From Candidatus Poribacteria bacterium (lineage in GTDB: Bacteria; Poribacteria; WGA-4E; WGA-3G): DNA of 64,000 nt. Within the stretch, counting starts at the first letter, position 1. Each line of letters starts with the position of its first letter. The translations under genes were made by a program, and so were the position numbers. The notes beneath the pieces were generated by a model, which saw nothing but the letters and a program-made list of their open reading frames with translations, was not told the origin of the DNA and ran no database searches. This document shows positions 1 through 8,722 of this stretch, one piece after another. Location: assembly GCA_021295715.1 (NCBI GenBank), contig JAGWBV010000008.1:23997-87996 (forward strand), written 5' to 3'.

Positions 1-1012
1 GTTTATTTGCTTCAGCACTCACTCTGGATTGCTGCGTCAACAATTTCTCATTATCGAAAGTCTCCACCAATTCCTGTAATCGAGTTCTGGAATTCTCGAC
101 GCGGAGTTGTGCTTCTTCCTCTGCTTCCTGTCGCATGTTTTTGAGGTTTTGAAGATTCCGTTCCTCCTGTGCCAATATTGCCTCGCGTGTTTCGACAGCA
201 GTCTCGCGTGTTAGTATTGTTCGCTCTTGCGATGTGATCGCTTGTTTCTGTGATTCCACCCGTGTTATGGCATTTTCGTGTTGGACTTCTGAATTAGCGT
301 GCTGCGCTTGTGCGTCTTCCAATGCCTTTTTGGAAACCAATCCTTTTTCAAAAAGCTCCGTGTTGCGATCGAGTTCTGACTTGGCATTATCCAAGGAAAC
401 CTTGGCAGATCTGAGCGATGCTTCATTTTCAGATAACGTAATTTTTGCTTGTTCAAGCGCGATGTTGGCTTGATCCAAGGCGATTCTATCCTGAGCGAGC
501 GAGTTCTTGGTGGTCAGGACATCTGTTTCTGCCTGACTGATCTGTGTTATAGTTGTGGCTTTGGTGGTCTCAAAGTTTGCTTCAGCGATTTTCAAATCCG
601 CGTCAGCCTGCGTGAGTTGGCTGTCAAGCCGTTCATTTTTGAGTTCTATGTTTAATTCTGCTTGCCTAACTTGTGCTTGGGCAGCTGCTACATCTGCTTG
701 TGCCTGTTTTTTTCCTTCTTGATAGAGTTCTGGATCGAGTTCGAGCAATACTTGGTCTTTTTCGACCCTATCGCCGTTTTTAACATGGAGATTAATAATC
801 TCGCCTTCAACGTTGGATTTTATCTCTACGTCAATAAGCGGTTCCAAGTTGCCGGTTGCACTAATACGCATTTGGAAATCGCCGCGTTCAACGACCTCAA
901 TTCTCTTATCCAGAGATGGATCTGCGCCGTTTTTCCCGCGCCCCAGTACGACCCAACCAATGGCAACGACGAGAACCAAAACAACGGCGGCAGCGATAAT
1001 CACTTTCTTCAA
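1..1012 (-). CDS. HlyD/MacA-type periplasmic adaptor of an efflux system (3' end outside window)
   Basis: This is the membrane-fusion adaptor that would link an inner-membrane ABC exporter to an outer-membrane channel. The reading frame is open from a TTG at 1012 to the left edge. I chose this TTG because AGGAGG lies 8 nt upstream and the protein then starts KKVIIAAAVVLVLVV, a signal anchor (residues 3-24). Residues about 62-95 (VEGEIINLHVKNGDRV) are the first half of a lipoyl/barrel-sandwich domain. From about residue 100 to the edge the sequence is a long Q/A/E/L-rich coiled-coil hairpin, as in MacA. It lies downstream of three permease genes on the same strand, so it probably works with them. 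No ATPase or TolC-like gene is visible; they may lie to the left. The substrate is unknown. Confidence 0.85.
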   Translation of the reverse strand, partial: MKKVIIAAAVVLVLVVAIGWVVLGRGKNGADPSLDKRIEVVERGDFQMRISATGNLEPLIDVEIKSNVEGEIINLHVKNGDRVEKDQVLLELDPELYQEGKKQAQADVAAAQAQVRQAELNIELKNERLDSQLTQADADLKIAEANFETTKATTITQISQAETDVLTTKNSLAQDRIALDQANIALEQAKITLSENEASLRSAKVSLDNAKSELDRNTELFEKGLVSKKALEDAQAQHANSEVQHENAITRVESQKQAITSQERTILTRETAVETREAILAQEERNLQNLKNMRQEAEEEAQLRVENSRTRLQELVETFDNEKLLTQQSRVSAEANK

Positions 1013-1067
1013 GGGTAATCCCTCCTGTAGTAGTTGTGGGTTGTCGGTGCGGTTTTTCTACGAAAAA

Positions 1068-1137
1068 CCTTTCGGTTGTCGGTTAAGAGAGCATCGTCTA
1101 TCAACACTCTCTTGTAACCGATAACTGATAACCGAAA
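1068..1137. repeat. Family-2 dispersed inverted repeat between adaptor and permease genes
   Basis: The sequence TTGTCGGTTAAGAGAG is followed by CTCTCTTGTAACCGATAACTGATAACC, giving an imperfect inverted repeat with tandem CGATAACTGATAAC-type units. It is preceded by a GGTTTTTC/AAAAACC mini-hairpin. The same pattern recurs about 15 times in this window. Confidence 0.75.
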
Positions 1138-1177
1138 GCAGACGAAGTCTGCGAACCGAGAACCATCGTCAAATAGA

Positions 1178-2497
1178 CTAATCGGAACGGAGTGCTTCAA
1201 CGGGTGTAAGTTTGGCAGCTTTGTTTGCCGGATAAAGCCCGAAGAAAACACCAATAGCCACAGAAACGATCAAGGCAATAATCATCGTTCCGAATGAAAT
1301 CACAGAGGGCCAATTGCTTCCTTCCCAGACGAACCTGGAAATAAGAGCGGCTGTCCCCTGCCCCATGAATACACCCGCAATAGCACCGATAATACCACCG
1401 CCAAGGGTCAGCACGGATGCTTCAACCAGAAACTGTGCCAGAATATCGTTACGGGTTGCGCCGAGTGCTTTACGGAGTCCGATTTCCTTCGTCCTGTCGG
1501 TTACAGAGACAAGCATGATGTTCATCACACCGATACCCGCCACCATAAGCGCGATGCTGGCGATACCGCCCATCAGGGCTTTCATGACTAAACCCACTTT
1601 TCTGGCAGTTGCCAACTCCTCTGTAGCTGTCCAATAGTTATATTCTTCACCTGTGTTGTTATGTTGTCTTCCCAAGATTCGTTTGGCATCGGCTATAGCG
1701 ATCGGAATCGTATCCACGTCGACTGCTTCTACACGGAGGCGTTCAACATCGTCCCTGCCTTTAAAACGTTGTTGCAGCGTTGTTATCGGGATAATGAACC
1801 GATCATCCCAACCAGAGGTGTCCATTGCATCCCCTTTTTCTTCCATGACACCGATGACCTTCAGGCGTACCTCATAAAGTCCGCTTCTACCTCTCCATCG
1901 GAATGATTGACGCGAGGCTTTAATCTCTTTTCCAACGGGATCTTCGTCGAGAAATACCTCTTCGGCGACCTTGGAACCGATAACAGCGACGCTACTCGCC
2001 GCTTCTACTTCTTCCACTGAAAAAAACCGACCGCTTGACGGGTACCAGTTGTGCGAACGATCATATCCCGCAGTTGAAGCAACGATACGAGATTCTTTTG
2101 TCCGTCCTTTATAATTCACCGTCCAACCGGGCATATCATCTTCAGCGACGACATTGACGATTCCTCTGGCTCTCTCAAGGATTGCAAACGCATCTTCGGT
2201 TTCCAGATCTTCGGCGCGATTCCTCTGCCATCGGCTTTTCCCACGCACAGCCGAGCCAGCGGCGCGGCTCAAGGTTCCGGACTGTTTGTCCCAGTCGTCT
2301 TTATAGATTTCGATCATTTTCGTGCCGCCAGTCCTTTCAATTTCTCGCAAGACCATGGCACTCGATCCGTCGCCGACGGATACCATACTGACAACAGAAC
2401 CGACACCGACGATAATCCCTAAAATCGTTAGTGCAGAGCGGAGCGGGTTCCGCCGTAGACTGGAAATGCCTAAAATAATACACTCCATTAAATTCAT
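1178..2497 (-). CDS. MacB/FtsX-type ABC transporter permease (copy 3)
   Basis: This is a 439-aa inner-membrane permease without its own ATPase domain. The N-terminal segment (SLRRNPLRSALTILGIIVGVGSVVSM) is the MacB first transmembrane helix. A MacB_PCD-type periplasmic domain spans about residues 40-300. A C-terminal FtsX domain with three helices follows and contains the conserved VTDRTKEIGLRKALGA motif. AGGAGG stands 8 nt before the ATG, and the previous gene's stop overlaps this site (12-nt gap), so the two are cotranscribed. It is more diverged from the two upstream paralogues than they are from each other. Such permeases normally export lipoproteins, peptides or macrolides; the substrate here is unknown. 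Confidence 0.85.
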   Translation of the reverse strand: MNLMECIILGISSLRRNPLRSALTILGIIVGVGSVVSMVSVGDGSSAMVLREIERTGGTKMIEIYKDDWDKQSGTLSRAAGSAVRGKSRWQRNRAEDLETEDAFAILERARGIVNVVAEDDMPGWTVNYKGRTKESRIVASTAGYDRSHNWYPSSGRFFSVEEVEAASSVAVIGSKVAEEVFLDEDPVGKEIKASRQSFRWRGRSGLYEVRLKVIGVMEEKGDAMDTSGWDDRFIIPITTLQQRFKGRDDVERLRVEAVDVDTIPIAIADAKRILGRQHNNTGEEYNYWTATEELATARKVGLVMKALMGGIASIALMVAGIGVMNIMLVSVTDRTKEIGLRKALGATRNDILAQFLVEASVLTLGGGIIGAIAGVFMGQGTAALISRFVWEGSNWPSVISFGTMIIALIVSVAIGVFFGLYPANKAAKLTPVEALRSD

Positions 2498-2509
2498 GCG
2501 ATTTACCTC

Positions 2510-3814
2510 CTAATCAGCCCTAAGTGCATCAATTGGTGAGAGCGCAGAAGCTTTTATGGCTGGGTACAGCCCAAAAGAGATGCCAATTATCGCTGAAAAT
2601 GATACTGAAATCAATATCCATTCCGTGGAGATAACCGAGGGCCATTCGGGAACGATCTTGACGATGTTGACGGCGAGCATTGCCATCCCTTCGCCAGCGA
2701 ACAAACCCAATACAACACCCAAGGCACCGCCTACACTACACATTGCAACGGCTTCTATCAAAAACTGTGTCAGAATATCCATACGTTTCGCACCGATCGC
2801 CTTTCGTAAACCGATCTCGCGAGTGCGTTCTGTGACAGCGACGAGCATCATGTTCATAATCCCAATACCACCCACAAGGAGCGAAAACCCAGCGATACTT
2901 CCTAAGGCGATTTTTATGACTTTGCTGATTTTGTCTAACTGTGCCATACCCTCCCGCATATCCCAAATTGAGAAGAAATCGTCTTGACCGTTATGCGTCT
3001 TTCGGAGGACAGTTTTCACCTCTTCAATTGCTTGCGGGATCTCTTCAACGGTATTCGCGTGAACGGAGAGCATCACAATTCTATCATTACCCGTGAAACG
3101 CTCTTGTGCTGTGGTCAGTGGAATGAACATCATATCATCCAAGTTCCAGCCGAATCTCAGGCTGCGTCCTCGGGTTTCCATTGTCCCGACAACAACGAAA
3201 CGTTCGGTTATCCGCTTCTGGTCTTTCCTACCATACCGATCAAAACGCCCACCGGGACCTTTGCCGATTTTAATCTCTTTTCCTACAGGAGACGCATTCC
3301 CGAATAGGGCGGCGGTCACTTCAGAACCAAGCACACAAACTTTCGCCTCATTATCAATATCTTCGTTTGTAATAAAGCGGCCCTGCTGGATGTTCCAATC
3401 CATTGCTTCCGAAAACGACGCATTTACGCCGTTATAGCCTGTCCGGTGTTCTGCTCCACCCGCGGCTTGAACAAGCACACCGCGCCATTCTGGAATTCGC
3501 GGCACGACTAACTTTACAGACGGACACTCTGCTTCAATCGCCAACACATCTTCGTACTCGAAATACTCGTTGCTCCGATTCGGCACCCAACGATTGTTGA
3601 CCCGCTTATGGCTACTTCGGTACATCGTGAATTGGTTCACGCCACCGAGTTTCTGCGCGTCTTGCAGGACAATCATCTTCGCGCCATCGCCGATGGCTAT
3701 CATTGCAAGTACCGAGGCAACCCCAATAATAATACCGAGCATCGTCAACAAAGAGCGCAGTTTATTGCTACGAATTGCGGAAACACCAACAGATACCCCT
3801 TCAATTATGCGCAT
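2510..3814 (-). CDS. MacB/FtsX-type ABC transporter permease (copy 2)
   Basis: This is a 434-aa permease: an N-terminal helix (LLTMLGIIIGVASVLAMIAIG), a periplasmic MacB_PCD region (about residues 45-290) and a C-terminal FtsX domain with the signature VTERTREIGLRKAIGA. GGAGG lies 6 nt before the ATG. It is closely related to the gene at 4099-5400: both start MR-IEG--GISAIRSNK and share long stretches in the FtsX domain. That indicates a tandem duplication. It is tightly coupled to the next permease (12 nt). The ATPase must be encoded elsewhere. Confidence 0.85.
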   Translation of the reverse strand: MRIIEGVSVGVSAIRSNKLRSLLTMLGIIIGVASVLAMIAIGDGAKMIVLQDAQKLGGVNQFTMYRSSHKRVNNRWVPNRSNEYFEYEDVLAIEAECPSVKLVVPRIPEWRGVLVQAAGGAEHRTGYNGVNASFSEAMDWNIQQGRFITNEDIDNEAKVCVLGSEVTAALFGNASPVGKEIKIGKGPGGRFDRYGRKDQKRITERFVVVGTMETRGRSLRFGWNLDDMMFIPLTTAQERFTGNDRIVMLSVHANTVEEIPQAIEEVKTVLRKTHNGQDDFFSIWDMREGMAQLDKISKVIKIALGSIAGFSLLVGGIGIMNMMLVAVTERTREIGLRKAIGAKRMDILTQFLIEAVAMCSVGGALGVVLGLFAGEGMAMLAVNIVKIVPEWPSVISTEWILISVSFSAIIGISFGLYPAIKASALSPIDALRAD

Positions 3815-4098
3815 TTCATGCCTCCAAATTATTAAAGTATTCCTATCCTTATTACATTAGACAAAGAAAAGGGGAATAAAGTTCGATTTTTTTCGCAGCA
3901 ATTTTTTTACAAGACAATTTCCAAATCGGTGTGCTTCATTCGATTAAATCAACTACCTTATTAGACGCAGTTAAGCGAAATAGGTTTATTGTTTATTGGT
4001 TATAGATTTTGGGATTAGCAGATAATTGGATCGAAAGAAGACAGGCGCGCGTGGGAAGCACGCCTACGGGAATAGATGTCGATTAGAGAGTCCTGCTT

Positions 4099-5400
4099 TT
4101 AATCTTTGCGGAGTGCTTCAACTGGCGGGAGACTGGAAGCTTTGATTGCTGGATACATGCCAAAGAATATGCCAACCGCCGCGGAGAATGACACCGAAAT
4201 CACGACCCACTGCATAGAGACGACCGAGGGCCATTCGGGAACAATTTTAGCGATTTTAACAGCGATCATTGCCATCCCTTCGCCAGCAAAAATGCCCAAG
4301 CCGATACCGATTGCTCCAGCGACAGCACACATTATCACTGCCTCTATGAGAAACTGAGCCAGAATATCCAAAGGTTTGGCACCGAGTGCCTTCCGGAGTC
4401 CGATTTCTCGGGTCCGCTCAGTAACAGCGACCAACATCATATTCATAATGCCGATACCCCCAACGAGTAGTGAGAACCCAGCGATACTCCCTAAGGCAAT
4501 TTTAATCATCTTACTGATCTTCTGTAACTGCTCCATGCCTGCACGCATCTCCCGAATTCGGACAAAGTCATCTTGGTTATTATGCCGCTTTCTGATGACG
4601 GTTCTCACCTCTTCAATGGCTTTTGGGACAGCGTCAACAGTATTCGCGAAAACCATAATATTTCCTACCTCATCGTCACCTGTCAAACGCTCTTGGACAG
4701 TTGATACAGGGATAAAGGCGAGGTTGTCGTAACTCCATCCAAACTGGAAACTTGTCCCTCTCGGAACGAGCGTGCCAACAACCGTGAGACGTTCAGTGGA
4801 CCGCCTTCTCGTTCTCCTTCCCCATTGATCTCGGTAACTAACCCTTCTTGCGATTTTGACCTCTTGACCTAAAGGGGATGTATTACCAAATAACTCGGTT
4901 GCGAGTTCATCTCCGAGCACACAAATTTTTGTTGCGTTTTGGACATCTTCGTCTGTGATGAAGCGTCCCTCTTTAATGTCCCAATCCATTGCGGTTGTAT
5001 AGTTAGCGTCTACGCCGTTGTAGCCGGCACGCGTTTCTGTGCCGCCCGGCCCCTGAAACAGGACACCGCGCCAATCCGCAAGTCTCGACGTGACTGAACT
5101 CACAGATGGACATTCTGCTTCGATCGCCAATACGTCTTCATATTCCATGTATTCATTGCTACGGATGCGGACCCACCTATTATTTTCTCGTTTGTATGAG
5201 GTCTGGTATAGCGTAATTCGGGTTGCCCCACCCATTTTTTTTGCATCTTCTATCACAATTTGCTTAGCACCATCACCGATAGCAATCATAGCCAGCACGG
5301 CTGCGATACCGATGATAATACCAAGCATTGTCAGCAGCGAGCGCATCTTATTTGAACGAATCGCGGAGATCCCAATGGATATTCCTTCAATGAAGCGCAT
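4099..5400 (-). CDS. MacB/FtsX-type ABC transporter permease (copy 1)
   Basis: This is a 433-aa permease and the first gene of the transporter cluster. The frame extends upstream to 5466, but I place the start at the ATG at 5400. AGGAGG lies 4 nt before it, and the protein then aligns end to end with its paralogue at 2510-3814. It has a MacB first helix, a periplasmic domain and an FtsX domain with VTERTREIGLRKALGA. The gap to the next permease (3815-4098) is 284 nt; I see no gene in it, only AT-rich sequence and a short GC-rich stretch. This copy may therefore be transcribed separately. Confidence 0.85.
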   Translation of the reverse strand: MRFIEGISIGISAIRSNKMRSLLTMLGIIIGIAAVLAMIAIGDGAKQIVIEDAKKMGGATRITLYQTSYKRENNRWVRIRSNEYMEYEDVLAIEAECPSVSSVTSRLADWRGVLFQGPGGTETRAGYNGVDANYTTAMDWDIKEGRFITDEDVQNATKICVLGDELATELFGNTSPLGQEVKIARRVSYRDQWGRRTRRRSTERLTVVGTLVPRGTSFQFGWSYDNLAFIPVSTVQERLTGDDEVGNIMVFANTVDAVPKAIEEVRTVIRKRHNNQDDFVRIREMRAGMEQLQKISKMIKIALGSIAGFSLLVGGIGIMNMMLVAVTERTREIGLRKALGAKPLDILAQFLIEAVIMCAVAGAIGIGLGIFAGEGMAMIAVKIAKIVPEWPSVVSMQWVVISVSFSAAVGIFFGMYPAIKASSLPPVEALRKD

Positions 5401-5684
5401 GTTTCCTCCTGAACTTTTTTGTGTGTTTGTTGTCAAAATAAAGTGTCTATTGGAAGTGTTTGACATAATTATCGTAAATAGGTTTATACAAGTTTCATGT
5501 AAAAAGATTTTAATCAGTTATTTTGGGTGAAGTAACAATTTAGCCTTTTTGTTAATTTTTGGATTGACGAAGGAAAATACCACATGCTTATCTAAATTTA
5601 TCTCACACGACTCCGTGCTTCAGCGAGAGGCGTATATCAAGACAAAATGGGTTGTCAAAAAAGACAAGAATTTTTCATTATAAT

Positions 5685-5713
5685 TTGACAAACGCGAGAG
5701 GATAGTGTATAAT
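5685..5713 (+). promoter_or_regulatory. Sigma70-type promoter of the tRNA cluster
   Basis: TTGACA (5685-5690), a 17-nt spacer and TATAAT (5708-5713) form a consensus promoter about 105 nt upstream of the first tRNA. It sits in a 416-nt gene-free stretch (5401-5816) in which I see nothing else convincing. Confidence 0.8.
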
Positions 5714-5816
5714 TTAAACAACACCGAGAAGAAATATAGGTGTGATTCCAAGTATATTGTACGCATAGTTGCTAACAGCATTTTTGTTGTTGGCAAGTTT
5801 GTATTACAGGGAATTT

Positions 5817-5886
5817 CGGGGCGTAGCGCAGCCCGGCTAGCGCGTCTGCTTTGGGAGCAGAAGGTCGGAGGTTCGAATCCTCTCGC

Positions 5887-5891
<5 letters not shown>
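5817..5891 (+). tRNA. tRNA-Pro (anticodon UGG), 3' end abnormal
   Basis: The anticodon stem TCTGC/GCAGA encloses TTTGGGA, giving anticodon TGG. The T-arm GGAGG-TTCGAAT-CCTCT and the acceptor 5' strand CGGGGCG are recognisable. The 3' strand reads CGCCCC then C where G72 and A73 are expected (the tRNA-Pro at 60188 has CGCCCCG-A). Position 1:72 is thus a C-C mismatch and the gene runs straight into the next tRNA. No CCA is encoded. Confidence 0.8.
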
Positions 5892-5960
<69 letters not shown>

Positions 5961-5980
5961 CTTTTCAGACGGCTCGATAC

Positions 5981-6020
5981 GGAAGCACGCCATCACAATG
6001 ATCGTGATCGTGTGACTTCC
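5981..6020. repeat. 40-bp palindromic repeat, copy A (between tRNAs)
   Basis: An imperfect palindrome opening GGAAGCACGCCATCAC and closing GTGTGACTTCC. Its reverse complement matches the 40-bp sequences at 14016-14055 (inside pdxA) and 55088-55127 (inside fabG) over the full length, with only a few substitutions. Confidence 0.8.
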
Positions 6021-6037
6021 GAGAAGAATCGAAGCGT

Positions 6038-6110
6038 GGTGGATGTAGCTCAGGGGTAGAGCACTTGACTGTGGATCAAGTGGGCGTGGGTTCAAATCCC
6101 ATCATCCACC
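6038..6110 (+). tRNA. tRNA-His (anticodon GUG)
   Basis: The acceptor GTGGATG/CATCCAC pairs perfectly, with an additional G-1 opposite C73 typical of tRNA-His. The anticodon stem CTTGA/TCAAG encloses CTGTGGA (GTG). The T-arm is GTGGG-TTCAAAT-CCCAT. It appears intact; CCA is not encoded. Confidence 0.92.
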
Positions 6111-6125
6111 TTTAATACATAATAT

Positions 6126-6198
6126 GCGTCCGTAGTTCAATGGATAGAGCAATAGTCTTCGGAACTATAAGTTGGGGGTTCGAATCCCTCCGGACGCG
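6126..6198 (+). tRNA. tRNA-Arg (anticodon UCG)
   Basis: The acceptor GCGTCCG/CGGACGC pairs fully. The anticodon stem ATAGT/ACTAT encloses CTTCGGA (TCG). The T-arm with TTCGAAT is intact and the discriminator is G. No CCA is encoded. Confidence 0.92.
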
Positions 6199-6307
6199 GA
6201 TATTTTTTGGATGCGGGGTGTTCGCTTTGAAAGCGCGCCCAAACAATTAGCGAGTGGTACTTACAGCGTCTATGGTAATAGAGCCATGCTTCAGAGCGAA
6301 AACAGAC

Positions 6308-6380
6308 GCGCCGTTAGCTCAATTGGCAGAGCATCTGACTCTTAATCAGGCGGTTGAAGGTTCGATTCCTTCACGGCGCA
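6308..6380 (+). tRNA. tRNA-Lys (anticodon CUU)
   Basis: The acceptor GCGCCGT/ACGGCGC pairs fully. The anticodon stem TCTGA/TCAGG encloses CTCTTAA (CTT). The T-arm GAAGG-TTCGATT-CCTTC and discriminator A are normal. It appears intact. Confidence 0.92.
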
Positions 6381-6405
6381 TCGAAAGACTGTCATAAGCG
6401 TGTTC

Positions 6406-6490
6406 GGGCGGGTGCTGGAATTGGTAGACAGGATAGACTTAGGATCTATTGGGGTTACGCCTCGTGAGGGTTCAAGTCCCGAGTTTTGAC
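6406..6490 (+). tRNA. tRNA-Leu (anticodon UAG), degenerate acceptor end
   Basis: The D-arm signature TGGAATTGGTAGACA, the anticodon region ATAGA-CTTAGGA-TCTAT (anticodon TAG) and a class II variable arm identify tRNA-Leu. The T-loop TTCAAGT is present, but only three T-stem pairs form. The expected 3' acceptor strand is replaced by GTTTTGA, which does not pair with the 5' strand. It is either a 3'-truncated gene or a sequence/assembly artefact. It abuts the tig gene. Confidence 0.6.
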
Positions 6491-6534
6491 TTAAAGTATT
6501 CGGGCTTTGAACGCCTGGCGTGAGGATAGAAAAT

Positions 6535-7839
6535 TTGAAAGTTCAAATTGAAAGGTTAGACACCACGAGAATCCGTTTGGACATAGAGATTCCTGCTGAA
6601 GATGTCAATGCAGCATTGGCGGAAACTTGTGAGTCGTTACGTACCCAAGTCTCTATTCCGGGTTTCCGGAAAGGTCGTGTCCCGATAGCAATCCTCAAAT
6701 CACGATTCCCTGAACACGTCAACAGCGAAGCTGTTCGATATCTTGTCGCTCCTGCCTACGAAGATGCAATCTATAACGAACGGCTCAATCCACTCACACA
6801 ACCCACCTTCGCGCCGCCGCTTACTGAATTACAAGTCAAAGAAAACGAGCCTTTCACGTTCTCAGCCACCGTAGACATTCGCCCCAATATCAGCCTTCCG
6901 AGTTATGATGAACTCGTAACCGATAAAAATCCAGTTAACGTGCCCCGTGAAGATGTTGATACTTATATTACGCGGTTGCAAGCGCAATCTGCAACTTATG
7001 AACCGCTCGATGTTGAACGTCCGGTCCAAGAGAATGACTGCGTTCGGATAGATTGGGAATGCTCACTCGACGGAAATCGAATTGATGCCGAGTCACGACA
7101 AGATGTTGATATAGAACTCGGCGTTGGGGCTATACACGAAAAACTTGAGCAGGCGTTACTCGAAATGGAGATCGGGGATACAAATAATGTGGATATTGAA
7201 TTTCCACAAGACCATAGTGTCGCTGAACTGGCAGGCAAATCTGCTCAATACGAAATAACGCTGCACGCTATCACAGAAAAACAACTCCCGCCCTTAGATG
7301 ACGAGTTTGCCAAAGACCTTGGGTATGAAACCTATTCTCAACTTTATGGGTTGATATGGAACAATCTTGTTGAGGAAGAGACGAGTCTACATGTTGATAA
7401 ACAGAAGGGAGAATTGCTGGAGCAACTCATCGAAAAAACCGATATTACCATCCCAGATCCCTTAGTCGATCAATATGTCCAACAAACACTTCAGAACGTC
7501 AAACAACAACTGGCAAATGAGCACAGAAGTCCTGAAGATGCTGGGATTAACATGGATACCCTGCCCGATGAGTTACGTCGAGATGTTATTCAACAAACAA
7601 AACAGTCATGGATTTTCGAGATAATCGCTGAGAAGGAAGGCATTTTCGTATCCGATGACGAATTAGAACATGAGATTCGACGCGCTGCAGAACAACAAAA
7701 TCGAGACGCTCAAAAATACGCTTCTCTGCTAAAGTCCAGCAATCGATTAGAGGATTTTCGGGGACAATTACAACACGAAAAAATTTATCAATTCCTGATT
7801 AATCGCGCATCTGCCAAGCAATCGCTCATAATTACCTGA
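6535..7839 (+). CDS. tig: Trigger factor, ribosome-associated chaperone / peptidyl-prolyl isomerase
   Basis: This 434-aa protein binds the ribosome exit tunnel and shields nascent chains. The N-terminal ribosome-binding domain carries the signature GFRKGRVP. An FKBP-type domain lies around residues 160-245 and a long helical C-terminal domain follows. The frame is open from a GTG at 6520. I prefer the TTG at 6535 because AGGA stands 8 nt upstream and the protein then begins LKVQIERLD, like other trigger factors. It heads the proteostasis run tig-clpP-clpX-lon, a classic association, although repeat-filled gaps separate the genes here. Confidence 0.92.
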   Translation: MKVQIERLDTTRIRLDIEIPAEDVNAALAETCESLRTQVSIPGFRKGRVPIAILKSRFPEHVNSEAVRYLVAPAYEDAIYNERLNPLTQPTFAPPLTELQVKENEPFTFSATVDIRPNISLPSYDELVTDKNPVNVPREDVDTYITRLQAQSATYEPLDVERPVQENDCVRIDWECSLDGNRIDAESRQDVDIELGVGAIHEKLEQALLEMEIGDTNNVDIEFPQDHSVAELAGKSAQYEITLHAITEKQLPPLDDEFAKDLGYETYSQLYGLIWNNLVEEETSLHVDKQKGELLEQLIEKTDITIPDPLVDQYVQQTLQNVKQQLANEHRSPEDAGINMDTLPDELRRDVIQQTKQSWIFEIIAEKEGIFVSDDELEHEIRRAAEQQNRDAQKYASLLKSSNRLEDFRGQLQHEKIYQFLINRASAKQSLIIT

Positions 7840-7844
7840 AGAAT

Positions 7845-7950
7845 AGCAGTCAGCCATCAGCCAGAAGCAGGTATTCTTAAACGAAAACCTCTCCTACTGA
7901 CTGCTGAAAGGATTTTTGAAAAAAATCCGACCTGACGGCTGATGGCTATT
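7845..7950. repeat. Family-2 dispersed repeat between tig and clpP
   Basis: CAGTCAGCCATCAGCCAG starts the left arm and CTGACGGCTGATGGCTATT ends the right arm, with a GGATTTTT-GAAAAAAATCC mini-hairpin between them. The right end lies 7 nt before the clpP start codon, and no Shine-Dalgarno is visible there. Confidence 0.75.
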
Positions 7951-7957
7951 AAAAAAT

Positions 7958-8590
7958 ATGAACCTTGTACCTATCGTCGTTGAACAAACCAGCCGAGGCG
8001 AACGCTCATACGATATTTATTCTCGTCTACTTGAAGACCGAATTATCATGATCGGGACACCGATTGATGATGATGTCATCGCGAACATTGTAACAGCACA
8101 GATGCTTTTCCTTGAGGGGAAGGACCCGGATGCAGACATAGTGCTCTATATTAACACACCCGGTGGTTCCGTTTCTGCCGGTTTGGCAATCTATGACACG
8201 ATGCAGTATATCAAAGCCGATGTCCAGACATGGTGTTTAGGTAGAGCTTATAGTATGGGAGCTATTCTTCTCGCTGCGGGAGCACCCGGGAAGCGTTACG
8301 CGCTTCCACATGCAAAAGCACTCATTCACCAACCGATGGCAAGTGGCATCGGGGGTCAAGCCTCTGATATTAGCATCCATGCAAAAGAAATTCTGCAGGA
8401 ACGCGACCGACTTTATTCTATTTTAGCAGCGCATACGGGTCAAGATATTGAGAAGATCGCGACTGATGCCGACCGTGACTATTACATGACTGCTGAACAG
8501 GCACTTAAATACGGTCTCGTTGACCAAGTCGTCTTCCAACGTGCCATACAGCAAGACGGCAATCAGCAATCGGCAATCAGCAATCGGTAA
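7958..8590 (+). CDS. clpP: ATP-dependent Clp protease proteolytic subunit
   Basis: This 210-aa serine peptidase forms the tetradecameric barrel fed by ClpX. Catalytic residues are visible: Ser99 ([10 protein letters not shown]), His124 (ALIHQP) and Asp170 (ATDADRD). The oxyanion region [10 protein letters not shown] is conserved. The usual AAS before the nucleophile is AYS. The family is normally about 195-205 aa. The last ~13 residues ([13 protein letters not shown]) are encoded by a family-2 repeat, so the natural C-terminus has been overwritten or extended. The ATG has no clear ribosome binding site because a repeat ends just before it. clpX follows. Confidence 0.95.
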   Translation: MNLVPIVVEQTSRGERSYDIYSRLLEDRIIMIGTPIDDDVIANIVTAQMLFLEGKDPDADIVLYINTPGGSVSAGLAIYDTMQYIKADVQTWCLGRAYSMGAILLAAGAPGKRYALPHAKALIHQPMASGIGGQASDISIHAKEILQERDRLYSILAAHTGQDIEKIATDADRDYYMTAEQALKYGLVDQVVFQRAIQQDGNQQSAISNR

Positions 8591-8660
8591 AGAGATTTTC
8601 TGGTGGAAGTACGTCCTCTTCACTAACGACTGAAAGGATTTTTTGAAAAAAATCCGCCCT
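8557..8660. repeat. Family-2 repeat covering the 3' end of clpP
   Basis: Tandem GGCAATCAGCAATC units at 8559-8588 encode the last codons of clpP. The element continues past the stop codon to GACTGAAAGG-ATTTTTTGAAAAAAATCC-GCCCTGAC. It is one of the in-gene copies. Confidence 0.75.
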
Positions 8661-8722
8661 GACTGCGACGCAAGACGCGTGTGCGCTTGCGGGACAATGC
8701 TATAAAAAAGGAGAGAACTTCT

